From: Leifsonia sp. Leaf336
GTDB lineage: Bacteria > Actinomycetota > Actinomycetes > Actinomycetales > Microbacteriaceae
Length of the DNA: 64,000 bases
NCBI RefSeq assembly: GCF_001423695.1
Contig: NZ_LMOZ01000001.1
Coordinates: 628,442-692,441 of the forward strand
Reading direction: 5' to 3'
Shown: positions 1 to 7,416 of the stretch, one piece after another
Numbering within the stretch: position 1 is the stretch's first letter
Layout: each line of letters starts with the position of its first letter
Notes under the pieces: model-generated
What the model saw: only the letters and a program-made list of their open reading frames with translations
Databases searched by the model: none
Told to the model about the DNA's origin: nothing
Made by a program: the position numbers and the translations under genes

Positions 1-97
1 GGACGACTGGGCGGACGCCGCGGACACCATCAGCTACGAGATCGTCACGCGGCTGGGAGGTCGGCTGCGACGCAGTTACCGCGGGGCGTCGGCATGA
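1..97 (+). CDS. alr: alanine racemase, C-terminal end (partial)
   Basis: Only the last 31 codons are present, read from base 2 to the TGA at 95-97. The tail reads ADAADTISYEIVTRLGGRLR followed by RSYRG, which matches the usual C-terminus of PLP-dependent alanine racemases (a 'TI-YEI-TR' helix followed by a basic end). These enzymes supply D-alanine for peptidoglycan. The stop overlaps the tsaE start as ATGA, so translation is probably coupled. The alr-tsaE-tsaB-rimI-tsaD order is common in Actinobacteria and supports the call. The catalytic residues lie outside the window. Confidence 0.8.
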   Translation, partial: DDWADAADTISYEIVTRLGGRLRRSYRGASA

Positions 98-582
98 GCG
101 CACGCGTGCTGATCGACCGCACGGTCGCGACCAGTGAAGACATGCACGCGCTGGGCGTCGAGCTCGCACGACTGCTGCGCGCGGGCGACCTCCTGGTGCT
201 GACGGGCCCGCTGGGCGCAGGCAAGACCACCCTCACCCGCGGCATCGGCGACGGCCTGGAGGTGCGCGGGCCGGTCACGAGCCCGACGTTCGTCCTCGCG
301 CGGACGCATCCCAGCCTCGTCGCAGGCGTGCCTCTCGTGCACGTGGACGCCTACCGGCTCTCCAGCGCCCTGGAGCTCGACGACCTCGACATCGACTTCG
401 CACGCTCGGTCGTCGTGGTCGAGTGGGGCGGCGGCATGCTCGACGGCGTCGCGGAGTCGTGGCTGGAGATCGAGATCGTGCGGCCGACCGGCGCCTCCGA
501 GGGCGACGCCGACCCGGAGTCCGACGCGGACGAGCCGCGCACGGTGACCGTCACCGGATTCGGGCCGCGCTGGCTGTCCTGA
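94..582 (+). CDS. tsaE: tRNA t6A biosynthesis ATPase TsaE
   Basis: TsaE is the small P-loop ATPase that works with TsaB and TsaD to transfer threonylcarbamoyl onto A37 of ANN-decoding tRNAs in the cytoplasm. The 162-residue product has a clear Walker A (GPLGAGKTT, about residues 38-46) and the family block 'SPTFVLARTHPS' near residue 70, then 'HVDAYRL' and 'VVVEWGGGML'. Length is normal for the family (about 150-165 aa). The ATG overlaps the alr stop by four bases. The acidic C-terminal stretch (EGDADPESDADEP) is a lineage-specific linker. Translation is probably coupled to alr, while tsaB just downstream appears to have its own promoter. Confidence 0.93.
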   Translation: MSARVLIDRTVATSEDMHALGVELARLLRAGDLLVLTGPLGAGKTTLTRGIGDGLEVRGPVTSPTFVLARTHPSLVAGVPLVHVDAYRLSSALELDDLDIDFARSVVVVEWGGGMLDGVAESWLEIEIVRPTGASEGDADPESDADEPRTVTVTGFGPRWLS

Positions 583-590
583 CCACCGCT

Positions 591-596
591 TAGGCT
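591..596 (+). promoter_or_regulatory. -10 box of tsaB, leaderless arrangement
   Basis: TAGGCT ends exactly six bases before the tsaB ATG at 603, placing the predicted transcription start on or next to the start codon. It fits the TANNNT actinobacterial -10 consensus. There is no good Shine-Dalgarno upstream of the start. Confidence 0.6.
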
Positions 597-602
597 GGAG
601 TC

Positions 603-1223
603 ATGCTGCTCGCCATCGACACCTCCGCCGGCACGAGCGTCGCCGTCGTCGACCGCGACGGCGGGATCCTGGCCGAAGTGGGGGAGACGGACACCATGCG
701 GCACGCGGAGGTCGTCGGCGACCTCATCCGTGCGGCGCTGGAGGCCTCCGGCACGAGCGTCGCGGCGTTGTCCGGCGTCGTGGCGGGCATGGGCCCCGGC
801 CCGTTCACCGGGCTGCGGGTCGGCATCGCCGCCGCCACCGCGTTCGCGTTCGGCGCCGGGCGGCCGCTCGTGCCGGTCGTCAGCCATGACGCCGTCGCCT
901 ACGAGCGTTATCTCGCCGGTCACACCGAGCCGCTGCTCGTCGTCACAGACGCCCGGCGGCGCGAGCGGTACTGGACGGCGTACTCCGGCGTGGACGAGCA
1001 CGGCCTCCCGGTGCGGCTGGACGGCCCCGGCCTCGCCAAGCCCGACGACCTCCCGCACACCGACCTCCCCCGCGAGGACGCCGTGGAGGTGTCGGCCGGC
1101 CTGCTCGGGATGATCGCGGAGCTGCGGTTCGCGGCGGGCCTCCCGTTCGACCGGAACGAACCTCTCTACCTGCGTTCTCCCGACGTCACGCTGTCGCCCG
1201 GCCCCAAGCGGGTGAGCGCGTGA
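603..1223 (+). CDS. tsaB: tRNA t6A biosynthesis protein TsaB
   Basis: TsaB is the inactive ASKHA-fold partner that dimerises with TsaD in t6A synthesis. The 206-residue protein opens with MLLAIDTSAGTSVAVV and carries the hallmark 'GMGPGPFTGLRVG' around residues 62-74. The C-terminal half is divergent, as usual. Length is typical (about 200-230 aa). The gene lies 20 bp after tsaE. A TAGGCT hexamer six bases before the ATG suggests an internal leaderless promoter for tsaB-rimI-tsaD. It overlaps rimI by four bases. Confidence 0.92.
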   Translation: MLLAIDTSAGTSVAVVDRDGGILAEVGETDTMRHAEVVGDLIRAALEASGTSVAALSGVVAGMGPGPFTGLRVGIAAATAFAFGAGRPLVPVVSHDAVAYERYLAGHTEPLLVVTDARRRERYWTAYSGVDEHGLPVRLDGPGLAKPDDLPHTDLPREDAVEVSAGLLGMIAELRFAAGLPFDRNEPLYLRSPDVTLSPGPKRVSA

Positions 1224-1744
1224 CCGAGCAGCCCTCTGCGCACGAGAGTGCCGGGAGTGCCGGGTCGTGGCAGCTGCGTCGTGCGACCGAACGCGACCTC
1301 GACGCGATCATGGACATCGAGCGCTCCACGTTCGTCACCGACGCGTGGTCGGTGGACACGATGCGATCCGAGCTGACCGGCCCGCACGGGTACTACCTCG
1401 TGGCGGTGCCGGTCGACGGCACCGACCGCGTCGAAGGGTACGGCGGTCTGCTGGCCCCGCGCGGCGCAGGCGAGGGTGACATCCAGACCATCGCCGTCGT
1501 GCCCGGCGCACGCCGGCACGGTCTCGGGCGGGCGCTCATGCTGGCGCTGATCGGCGAGGCGCGGCATCGCGGCGCCACCGAGGTGTTCCTCGAGGTGCGG
1601 GCCGACAATCCCGGCGCCCAGACCCTCTACCGCACTCTCGGCTTCGAGGAGATCGGCGTGCGCCCCCACTACTACCAGCCCGACGGGGTGGATGCGATCG
1701 TCATGCGCCTCTCCGTCCCGACACCGGAGACCACGATCGCATGA
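1220..1744 (+). CDS. rimI: ribosomal protein S18-alanine N-acetyltransferase RimI
   Basis: This is a GNAT-fold N-alpha-acetyltransferase of 174 residues. After a low-complexity N-terminus the domain begins at '[22 protein letters not shown]', followed by the acetyl-CoA loop '[15 protein letters not shown]' (R/Q-x-x-G-x-G/A signature, about residues 92-106) and the family-typical '[22 protein letters not shown]'. RimI acetylates S18 or other N-termini and is nearly always encoded between tsaB and tsaD, as here. GTG start overlaps the tsaB stop (GTGA), and its own TGA overlaps the tsaD ATG, so the three genes are translationally coupled. Confidence 0.92.
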   Translation: MTEQPSAHESAGSAGSWQLRRATERDLDAIMDIERSTFVTDAWSVDTMRSELTGPHGYYLVAVPVDGTDRVEGYGGLLAPRGAGEGDIQTIAVVPGARRHGLGRALMLALIGEARHRGATEVFLEVRADNPGAQTLYRTLGFEEIGVRPHYYQPDGVDAIVMRLSVPTPETTIA

Positions 1745-2856
1745 ACGGCAGCCCTTCCCACGTCGCGGCGGACGGTGCCGGGCCGCTCGTGCTCGGCATC
1801 GAGACCTCCTGCGACGAGACCGGCGTCGGCATCGTGCGCGGCACGACCCTGCTCTCCAATACGATCGCCTCGTCGATGGAGGAGCACGCGCGTTACGGCG
1901 GCGTCGTTCCGGAGGTTGCGGCCCGCGCGCACCTGGAGGCGCTCACCCCCACCCTCCGCACCGCTGTCGAGGACGCCGGAATCGAACTGGCCGACCTGGA
2001 CGCCATCGCCGTCACGAGCGGTCCCGGCCTGTCGGGCGCGCTGATGGTCGGTGTCGGCGCTGCCAAGGCGCTCGCCCTGTCGCTCGGAAAGCCGCTGTAC
2101 GCGGTCAACCACCTCGTCGGCCACGTCGGGGCCGACGTCCTCGACGCCGGCGGAGGTCCGGGGCACCCCGTCGAGGTGCCGACGGTCGCGCTCCTGGTCT
2201 CCGGAGGGCACACCTCGCTGCTGCTCGTCCGCGACCTGGTGTCGGACGTGGAGCTGCTGGGCGAGACGATCGACGATGCGGCGGGCGAGGCGTTCGACAA
2301 GGTGGCGCGGGTCCTCGGCCTCCCGTACCCGGGCGGCCCGCAGATCGACCGTGTCGCCGCGGACGGCGACCCGCGCGCGATCCGCTTCCCGCGTGGACTC
2401 ACCAAGCCCAAAGATCTGGAGCGGCACCGCTACGACTTCTCGTTCTCCGGACTCAAGACCGCCGTTGCCCGCTGGGTGGAGCAGCGCCAGGACGCCGGCG
2501 AAGAGGTACCGGTCGCCGACGTCGCGGCCTCGTTCCGCGAAGCGGTCGCCGACGTGCTGCTCACCAAGGCGATCGCGGCGTGCCTCGACTACGGTGTTCC
2601 GCGCCTGCTGCTCGGCGGCGGGGTCGTCGCGAACGCGCGGGTGCGTCAACTCGCCGTGCAGCGGGCGGCGGAGGCCGGCGTGACCCTGCGCATCCCCGCC
2701 CTGTCGCTGTGCACCGACAACGGCGCGATGATCGCGGCGCTCGGCGCGCAGCTCATCATGGCCGGCCGGGAGCCCAGCCGGCTGGACTTCGGCGCCGACT
2801 CGACCCTGCCCGTGACCGACATCCAGGTGGCCGCGGAGGGCGGAGCCGCCGCCTGA
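1741..2856 (+). CDS. tsaD: tRNA N6-adenosine threonylcarbamoyltransferase TsaD
   Basis: TsaD transfers the threonylcarbamoyl group from TC-AMP to A37 of tRNA with TsaB and TsaE. The 371-residue protein has the ASKHA nucleotide-binding opening '[16 protein letters not shown]', the metal-binding NHLVGH motif (HxxxH, near residue 122), '[12 protein letters not shown]', '[13 protein letters not shown]' and '[14 protein letters not shown]'. Length is normal for bacteria (about 340-370 aa). It is the last gene of the t6A cluster; the AUG sits in the ATGA overlap with rimI. I see no strong terminator in the 120 bp before the next gene. Confidence 0.96.
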   Translation: MNGSPSHVAADGAGPLVLGIETSCDETGVGIVRGTTLLSNTIASSMEEHARYGGVVPEVAARAHLEALTPTLRTAVEDAGIELADLDAIAVTSGPGLSGALMVGVGAAKALALSLGKPLYAVNHLVGHVGADVLDAGGGPGHPVEVPTVALLVSGGHTSLLLVRDLVSDVELLGETIDDAAGEAFDKVARVLGLPYPGGPQIDRVAADGDPRAIRFPRGLTKPKDLERHRYDFSFSGLKTAVARWVEQRQDAGEEVPVADVAASFREAVADVLLTKAIAACLDYGVPRLLLGGGVVANARVRQLAVQRAAEAGVTLRIPALSLCTDNGAMIAALGAQLIMAGREPSRLDFGADSTLPVTDIQVAAEGGAAA

Positions 2857-2977
2857 CCTCCGGTGCGCCCGGTCTCGCGCGGAATGGCGCGGGACGTTGA
2901 CACGTCGGTGGCCCACTGCGACGATTGATCCAGTACAGCATTTTCTCAGGAAGCCACCAGAGAGGGAGATGGGCACA

Positions 2978-3643
2978 ATGTCCGATCCGAACACCCCGTC
3001 AGGCGCGACAGAGCCCGAAGGAACGGAAGGAACGCCCGCTCAGCCGGTTCCGCCGTCGTCCGACGTCCCCGCACCGGCCCCGGACGGTGTCCCGCCGGTT
3101 CCTCCGGTCGCGCCGCCCGCGCCTCCTGTGCCGCCGGCAGCGCCCGGGTACGGCGCTCCGCAGCAGCCATACGGCCAGCAGCCTCCCCAGCCCCAGCAGC
3201 CGTACGGGCAGCAGCCGCAGCAGCCGTACGGCCAGCCGCAGCAGCCCTACGGCCAGCCGCAGCAGCCATACGGCCAGCAGCCCCAGCAGCCGTACGGGCA
3301 GCAGCCGCCCGCGCCAGGTTACGGTCAGCCCGCCTATGGGCAGCCCGCTCCCGGCTACGCCCAGCCTTACGGGCAGCCGGCTGCGAAGTCGCCGATCCTC
3401 AGCATCCTGTCGCTCGTCGGCGGCATCGTCGGCATCGTCCTGACGTTCGCGTGGGGAATCGGGTTCCTCTTCGGAGTCGCCGCGATCGTCCTCGGATTCA
3501 TCGGACGCAACAAGGAGCCGCAGGCCAAGGGATTCTGGCTGACCGGCATCATCCTCGGCTTCGTCAGCGTGGTCATCGCGATCATCTTCTGGATCGTCCT
3601 GGGCATCATCCTCGCGAACATCAACGCGACCTACCGGTACTGA
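2978..3643 (+). CDS. DUF4190-type membrane protein with Pro/Gln/Tyr-rich repeat N-terminus
   Basis: The product is a predicted membrane protein of 221 residues with unknown function. Residues 1-60 are Pro-rich, residues 61-133 hold six copies of PQQPYGQ plus four degenerate YGQ/YAQ units, and residues 138-215 form two to three hydrophobic segments with the '[20 protein letters not shown]...[10 protein letters not shown]' pattern seen in DUF4190 proteins. The start is set at ATG 2978 because AGAGGGAG lies nine bases upstream; frame also continues upstream to 2897 and an ATG at 2969, both less well placed. Similar proline/glutamine-rich tails occur on many actinobacterial envelope proteins. Low-complexity tails may mediate protein contacts at the membrane; that is inference. 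Confidence 0.8.
   Translation: MSDPNTPSGATEPEGTEGTPAQPVPPSSDVPAPAPDGVPPVPPVAPPAPPVPPAAPGYGAPQQPYGQQPPQPQQPYGQQPQQPYGQPQQPYGQPQQPYGQQPQQPYGQQPPAPGYGQPAYGQPAPGYAQPYGQPAAKSPILSILSLVGGIVGIVLTFAWGIGFLFGVAAIVLGFIGRNKEPQAKGFWLTGIILGFVSVVIAIIFWIVLGIILANINATYRY
3158..3376 (+). repeat. in-frame tandem repeat encoding PQQPYGQ units
   Basis: A degenerate 18-24 bp tandem repeat (cagcagccgtacgggcag type) runs through the DUF4190 gene. Six PQQPYGQ units are followed by GYGQ, AYGQ and GYAQPYGQ variants. Synonymous codon variation (tac/tat, ggc/ggg) shows that it is not a very recent expansion. Copy number is likely to vary between strains. Confidence 0.85.
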
Positions 3644-3665
3644 CGCGGACCCGCGCTGATCTGCG

Positions 3666-3698
3666 CTCGCCGGGCGGCTCTCAGAGCCGCTCGGCGAG
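3666..3698. terminator. bidirectional terminator-like hairpin between convergent genes
   Basis: The 15-base arms CTCGCCGGGCGGCTC and GAGCCGCTCGGCGAG pair completely (one G.T) around a three-base TCA loop. The loop is itself the stop codon (read on the minus strand) of the methyltransferase gene, so the right arm is coding. It could stop transcription from both convergent genes, though no T-run follows. Confidence 0.55.
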
Positions 3699-4868
3699 CA
3701 GCGCGGTGTGCTTGCCGTCGACGCGGGTCAGGATGATCGTCGCCGGCCGGCCGCCGGAGAGCTTGAGCCGGGTGCGCAGTGCCGCCGGGTCGACATCCAC
3801 CCCGCGCTTCTTGATCTCGAGCGTGCCGATGTCGCGCGCCCGGAGCGCCTTCTTGAGTTCCTTCTCGGCGAACGGCAGGGTCTCCAGGATGCGGAACCCC
3901 ACGGCGAACGGCGTCTCCGTTGCGACGTCCGTCGTGATGTAAGCGATGCCGTCGCTGAGCATCCGGCCGTCGAGCCGGCGTGCCAGGTCGCCGATCAGGC
4001 GTGCGCGGATGACCGCGCCGTCCGGCTCGTAGAGGTACTCGCCGAGCTCGCCCGTCTCGGCGTCCTCGCTGTCCGCCTCCGCGGTCAGTTCGTGCCCGTC
4101 GTCGCCCCTCAGCACGAGCGCCGAGCGCCGGATGCCCGAGCGCGCAAGCGCGCCGAACCACAGGCCGAGCTCCACCACCTGGCCGTCGGCCGACACCCAC
4201 TGCGCTTCGGCGGTCGACGGGATGAGGTCCCTGTCGAACCCGGGGCCGAGCTTCAGGCCGACAGAGCGACCGGTCGCCAGTTCGTAGGCGAAGCCGAGCG
4301 ACGGTGTGTAGTCGTCGGGGTCGGTGAGCCGGTCGGTGTCCGTGTGCCCGGCCGTCCGTCGCGCGGGGTCGAGGTAGACGCCGTCGATGGAGCGCAGGCT
4401 CACGTCCTCCGCGCGGCGGTGCTCGACCGTCGCGGAGGGGAAAGGGGCCAGGTTGAAGGCGGCGATCGCGGCGGTGACTTCGTCGGCGTCGACCGCCGTG
4501 ACCTCCAGGTCGAGTGCCGCGATGGCCAGCGCGTCGCCGCCGATGCCGCAGCCCAGGTCGGCGATGCGGGAAAGCCCCGCCGCGCGGAACCGGCCGGCGT
4601 GGCGAGCGGCGACCGACAGTCGCGTCGCCTGCTCGAGCCCCGCCTCCGTGAAGAGCATCCGGGAGGCGAACTCGCCGAATTTGCCTGCTGCCTTCTTGCG
4701 GAGCTTCGCCTGCGTGAGAACAGCGGCCACCAGCGCGGGGGAGTGACCCTGTTTGCGCAGGGACGTGACCATGCCGAGCACGTCCTTCTCGGACCGGTAC
4801 GGGGGCAGCGAGTCGAGCAGTCGCAGCCCTTCTGGGCTCAACAATTCGACGAGTTCGGACCGGTCCAT
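3681..4868 (-). CDS. class I SAM-dependent methyltransferase with THUMP-like C-terminal domain
   Basis: The protein is about 395 residues. After an N-terminal helical region, a Rossmann SAM-binding block is clear at 'RIADLGCGIGGDALAIAALDLEVTAVD', followed by 'AIAAFNLAP', 'VYLDPARRTAGHT' (the catalytic-loop DPxR-type motif) and a C-terminal 'TLEIKKRGVDVDPAALRTRL...ARPATIILTRV'-like region that resembles the THUMP-like domain attached to this family. Related proteins are annotated as putative RNA or nucleic-acid methyltransferases; the substrate is not known. ATG 4868 is preferred; GTG 4892 in the same frame is an alternative eight codons earlier. The gene is divergent from groES, with about 150 bp between them that hold the CIRCE. 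Confidence 0.8.
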   Translation of the reverse strand: MDRSELVELLSPEGLRLLDSLPPYRSEKDVLGMVTSLRKQGHSPALVAAVLTQAKLRKKAAGKFGEFASRMLFTEAGLEQATRLSVAARHAGRFRAAGLSRIADLGCGIGGDALAIAALDLEVTAVDADEVTAAIAAFNLAPFPSATVEHRRAEDVSLRSIDGVYLDPARRTAGHTDTDRLTDPDDYTPSLGFAYELATGRSVGLKLGPGFDRDLIPSTAEAQWVSADGQVVELGLWFGALARSGIRRSALVLRGDDGHELTAEADSEDAETGELGEYLYEPDGAVIRARLIGDLARRLDGRMLSDGIAYITTDVATETPFAVGFRILETLPFAEKELKKALRARDIGTLEIKKRGVDVDPAALRTRLKLSGGRPATIILTRVDGKHTALLAERL

Positions 4869-4932
4869 GTGGACCACGGTACCTTCTGGCACTCACGTTG
4901 CGGGACTGCTAAAGCACCCCCTAGACTTGCGG

Positions 4933-4959
4933 TTAGCACTCTCCGTGCGAGTTTGCTAA
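4933..4959 (+). promoter_or_regulatory. CIRCE operator (HrcA-binding) upstream of groES
   Basis: The left arm TTAGCACTC at 4933-4941 is identical to the CIRCE consensus. It is followed by exactly nine bases and then the right arm GTTTGCTAA (4951-4959), which differs from the consensus GAGTGCTAA at two positions. HrcA repressor bound here would block groES transcription until heat shock. The element lies 61 bp before the groES start. Confidence 0.88.
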
Positions 4960-5019
4960 CGCAAGCCGCACTCCACCTGAGTTCGCAAAGACTGAGTTCA
5001 CCAAAGAAAGAGGTCAACC

Positions 5020-5316
5020 GTGTCGGTCTCCATCAAGCCGCTCGAAGATCGCATCGTCATCAAGCAGGTCGAGGCTGAGCAGACCACTGCTTCCGGTCTG
5101 GTCATCCCCGACACCGCCAAGGAGAAGCCCCAGGAGGGCGAGGTCGTCGCCGTCGGACCGGGCCGCATCGACGACAACGGCAACCGCGTGCCGCTCGACG
5201 TCGCCGTCGGCGACAAGGTGATCTACTCCAAGTACGGGGGCACCGAGGTCAAGTTCGGCGGCGAGGACTTCCTCGTCCTCTCGGCCCGCGACGTTCTCGC
5301 GGTCGTCGTCCGCTGA
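5020..5316 (+). CDS. groES: co-chaperonin GroES (Hsp10)
   Basis: GroES caps the GroEL folding chamber in the cytoplasm. The 98-residue product has the full family pattern: '[45 protein letters not shown]' in separate blocks (mobile loop around residues 20-35), '[17 protein letters not shown]' and the ending '[15 protein letters not shown]'. It starts at GTG with AGAGG seven bases upstream. A CIRCE lies in the promoter and a strong terminator lies 17 bp after the stop, so the gene is monocistronic here; no groEL is in the window. Confidence 0.97.
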   Translation: MSVSIKPLEDRIVIKQVEAEQTTASGLVIPDTAKEKPQEGEVVAVGPGRIDDNGNRVPLDVAVGDKVIYSKYGGTEVKFGGEDFLVLSARDVLAVVVR

Positions 5317-5332
5317 CGAACCTTCTCGATGA

Positions 5333-5362
5333 GGCCCGGGCGCTGAGCGCCCGGGCCTTCGT
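5333..5362 (+). terminator. Rho-independent terminator of groES
   Basis: Arms GGCCCGGGCGC (5333-5343) and GCGCCCGGGCC (5347-5357) form a perfect 11-bp stem with a TGA loop, followed by TTCGT. It separates groES from rarD. Confidence 0.85.
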
Positions 5363-5382
5363 CGTGTGTCGGTGAGCGCCGC

Positions 5383-5388
5383 TAGAGT
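5383..5388 (+). promoter_or_regulatory. -10 box of rarD, leaderless arrangement
   Basis: TAGAGT lies six bases before the GTG at 5395, with no Shine-Dalgarno, consistent with a leaderless transcript. Confidence 0.55.
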
Positions 5389-5394
5389 CGACAA

Positions 5395-6318
5395 GTGCCG
5401 CCATCTCCCTCCGCCGAACACCGCACCTCCGGGCTGGTCTTCGCGATCTCGGCGCACGTGCTGTGGGGCGTGCTCACGCTGTACTTCATCGCGCTCGCCC
5501 CGACGACCGCCTGGGAGATCGTCGCGTGGCGCGTGATCTTCTCGCTCGTCTTCTGCGCGTTGCTGCTCACGCTCACGCGCGCGTGGCGCCCATTCAGGCT
5601 CCTGGTCCGCTCGCCGCGGATCCTGTTCACGATGGCGCTCGCCGGCGCTCTGATCTATGTCAACTGGCAGACGTACGTGCTCGCCACGGTGACCGGCCAC
5701 GTCGTGGAGGCGGCGCTCGGGTATTTCATCAATCCGATCGTCACGGTGCTCCTCGGCGTGATGGTGCAGCACGAACGGTTGCGGCCGGCCCAATGGGTGG
5801 CGGTCGGCCTGAGCGCTGTCGCCGTCGTCGTCCTGGCCGTCGGATACGGAGCGTTCCCGTGGATCGCGCTGGTGCTGGCGTTCTCGTTCGGGTTCTACGG
5901 CCTCATCAAGAAGCGGGTCGGGCCGTCGGTCGACGCGATCTCCGGGCTCACGCTCGAGACGATGTGGCTCACGCCCGTCGCCGTCGTCCAACTGACCGTC
6001 GTCGGCCTGACCACGGGCATCACACTGGTCGGGTACGGCGCCTGGCACACCATCGCACTTGCGGGGGCCGGTGTGGTCACTGCGGTGCCGCTGCTGTTCT
6101 TCGCCGCGGCCTCCCGTCGCCTCCCGCTGGTCTACATGGGTTTCGTCCAGTACGTCACGCCCTTGATCCAGTTCCTTGTCGGCGTCTTCGTGCTCCACGA
6201 GGCGATGCCGCCCGAGCGCTGGGTGGGGTTCGGGTTCGTCTGGGTCGCCCTGATCGTCCTCAGCGTCGACATGGTCGCCGCCGCTCGCGCCGGCCGACGG
6301 GTCGCACGGCTAGCGTAG
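5395..6318 (+). CDS. rarD: EamA-family transporter RarD
   Basis: This is a ten-helix inner-membrane transporter of the drug/metabolite superfamily, 307 residues. The N-terminal block 'GLVFAISAHVLWGVLTLYFIAL' and 'EIVAWRVIFSLVFCALLL', the 'FINPIVTVLLGVMVQHERLRPAQWVAVGLSAVAVVV' region and the 'GFYGLIKKRVG' centre are characteristic of the RarD subgroup. E. coli RarD is linked to chloramphenicol tolerance but the natural substrate is not settled. It starts at GTG with a six-base-spaced -10 box. Five bases separate it from the Lrp-like regulator downstream, whose promoter overlaps its stop. Confidence 0.88.
   Translation: MPPSPSAEHRTSGLVFAISAHVLWGVLTLYFIALAPTTAWEIVAWRVIFSLVFCALLLTLTRAWRPFRLLVRSPRILFTMALAGALIYVNWQTYVLATVTGHVVEAALGYFINPIVTVLLGVMVQHERLRPAQWVAVGLSAVAVVVLAVGYGAFPWIALVLAFSFGFYGLIKKRVGPSVDAISGLTLETMWLTPVAVVQLTVVGLTTGITLVGYGAWHTIALAGAGVVTAVPLLFFAAASRRLPLVYMGFVQYVTPLIQFLVGVFVLHEAMPPERWVGFGFVWVALIVLSVDMVAAARAGRRVARLA
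6311..6316 (+). promoter_or_regulatory. -10 box of the Lrp-like regulator, leaderless arrangement
   Basis: TAGCGT lies six bases before GTG 6323 and overlaps the last codons of rarD, so the regulator may be transcribed separately from rarD as a leaderless mRNA. Confidence 0.45.
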
Positions 6319-6322
6319 GGTC

Positions 6323-7318
6323 GTGGCCATTTCGACCGACTTCGACGAACTCGACTCCCGCATCGCCGCGGCGCTCCAGGCGAACGGGCGTGCCAGCTGG
6401 GGCCTCATCGCCAAGGTGATCGACGTGCCGGTGCGCACGATCGCGCGGCGCGGACAGCGGCTGCTCGATGCCGGTGCGGTGCGCGTGTCGACCTACCTCG
6501 ACACCACCAGGGTCGGCGATGCCCGCCCGCTGGTGATCCAGATCTCCACTCGGCCCGGTCACGCCGTGGCGGTCGCCCGCGCCCTCGCCACCCGCACGGA
6601 CGCGTCGAGCGTCTCGGTGCTCGAGAGCGGTGCCGACGTGATCTGCCAGCTCATGCCGCGCACCCCTGAGGAGAGCGCGCGGCTCGTCGTCGAGGAGCTG
6701 CCCGAACTCGACCACCTGGTGTCGGTGCGGGTGGGAACCGTGCTGAAGTTCTTCCGGTCCGGGTTCGACTGGACCGCCATTCCACTTCCGGATACGACGC
6801 TCTCTCAGCTGCGCGGGGGTGAGAGTGAGGGGCCTCGCGCGACCGGAAAGGTGGCGCTGACGGCCGATGACGACCGGCTCGTCGCCATTCTCGCCGAAGA
6901 CGGACGTGCGTCGGCCATCGAGGTCGCCGAACGCATCGGCGTGACACCGCCGACGGTGAAGCGGCGCCTGGATGCCCTGCTCGGAGCGGGTGTCCTGCAC
7001 GTGCGTACGGAGATCAGCCCTGCGCTCCACGGATTGCGGGTGGAGGCACTGACGTGGCTACAGGTGTCGCCCGACCGGGTCGAGCAGGTCGGAGAGGCGC
7101 TCGGCCGGCATCCGTCGGTGCGGTTCTGCGCCGCGTGCACCGGAGCGACCCAGCTGCTCGTGGACTGCGTCGTGGCCGACGAGCAGGCGCTCTACCGGTT
7201 CCTCACCGAGGATGTCGCTGCCCTCGGGGTCACGGCAGCCCAGACGTCCGTCGTGCTCGTACCCGTGCGGCGAGGCCCCATGCTCATCCCCGAGTCGATC
7301 AGCGTGGCTGATTTGTAA
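6323..7318 (+). CDS. tandem Lrp/AsnC-family transcriptional regulator
   Basis: The 331-residue protein is a duplicated Lrp/AsnC regulator. Residues about 5-60 form the first winged HTH ('LDSRIAAALQANGRASWGLIAKVIDVPVRTIARR' split over two helices) with a ligand-binding RAM-like domain to about 150. A second HTH begins around residue 175 ('DDRLVAILAEDGRASAIEVAERIGVTPPTVKRRLDAL') and is followed by a second sensing domain. Such fused regulators typically sense amino acids or related small molecules. The gene sits directly upstream of the aldehyde dehydrogenase-DUF3830-ABC importer cassette, which it likely controls; the 98-bp gap after it carries a promoter and an inverted repeat. Confidence 0.88.
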   Translation: MAISTDFDELDSRIAAALQANGRASWGLIAKVIDVPVRTIARRGQRLLDAGAVRVSTYLDTTRVGDARPLVIQISTRPGHAVAVARALATRTDASSVSVLESGADVICQLMPRTPEESARLVVEELPELDHLVSVRVGTVLKFFRSGFDWTAIPLPDTTLSQLRGGESEGPRATGKVALTADDDRLVAILAEDGRASAIEVAERIGVTPPTVKRRLDALLGAGVLHVRTEISPALHGLRVEALTWLQVSPDRVEQVGEALGRHPSVRFCAACTGATQLLVDCVVADEQALYRFLTEDVAALGVTAAQTSVVLVPVRRGPMLIPESISVADL

Positions 7319-7336
7319 ACATCGTGTTGCAAAAGT

Positions 7337-7371
7337 GGCCGAAATCAAAACTCGTGATTGCGATTCTGGCC
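7337..7371. promoter_or_regulatory. imperfect inverted repeat, candidate operator of the ALDH cassette
   Basis: GGCCGAAATC (7337-7346) and GATTCTGGCC (7362-7371) are inverted copies matching at 8 of 10 positions, centred near 7354. The right arm overlaps the -35 element and the spacer of the predicted promoter, so binding there would compete with RNA polymerase. The neighbouring tandem Lrp regulator is the natural candidate ligand-responsive factor; that is inference. Confidence 0.5.
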
Positions 7372-7386
7372 GTTAACGCATAGCCT
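7358..7386 (+). promoter_or_regulatory. sigma-70-type promoter of the ALDH-ABC importer operon
   Basis: TTGCGA (7358-7363) and TAGCCT (7381-7386) are separated by 17 bases. The region is noticeably AT-richer than its surroundings. The leader of about 24 nt contains AGAGAGGA before the ATG at 7417. Confidence 0.6.
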
Positions 7387-7416
7387 CACTTCAACCCGGA
7401 TGAAGAGAGGACGGCC

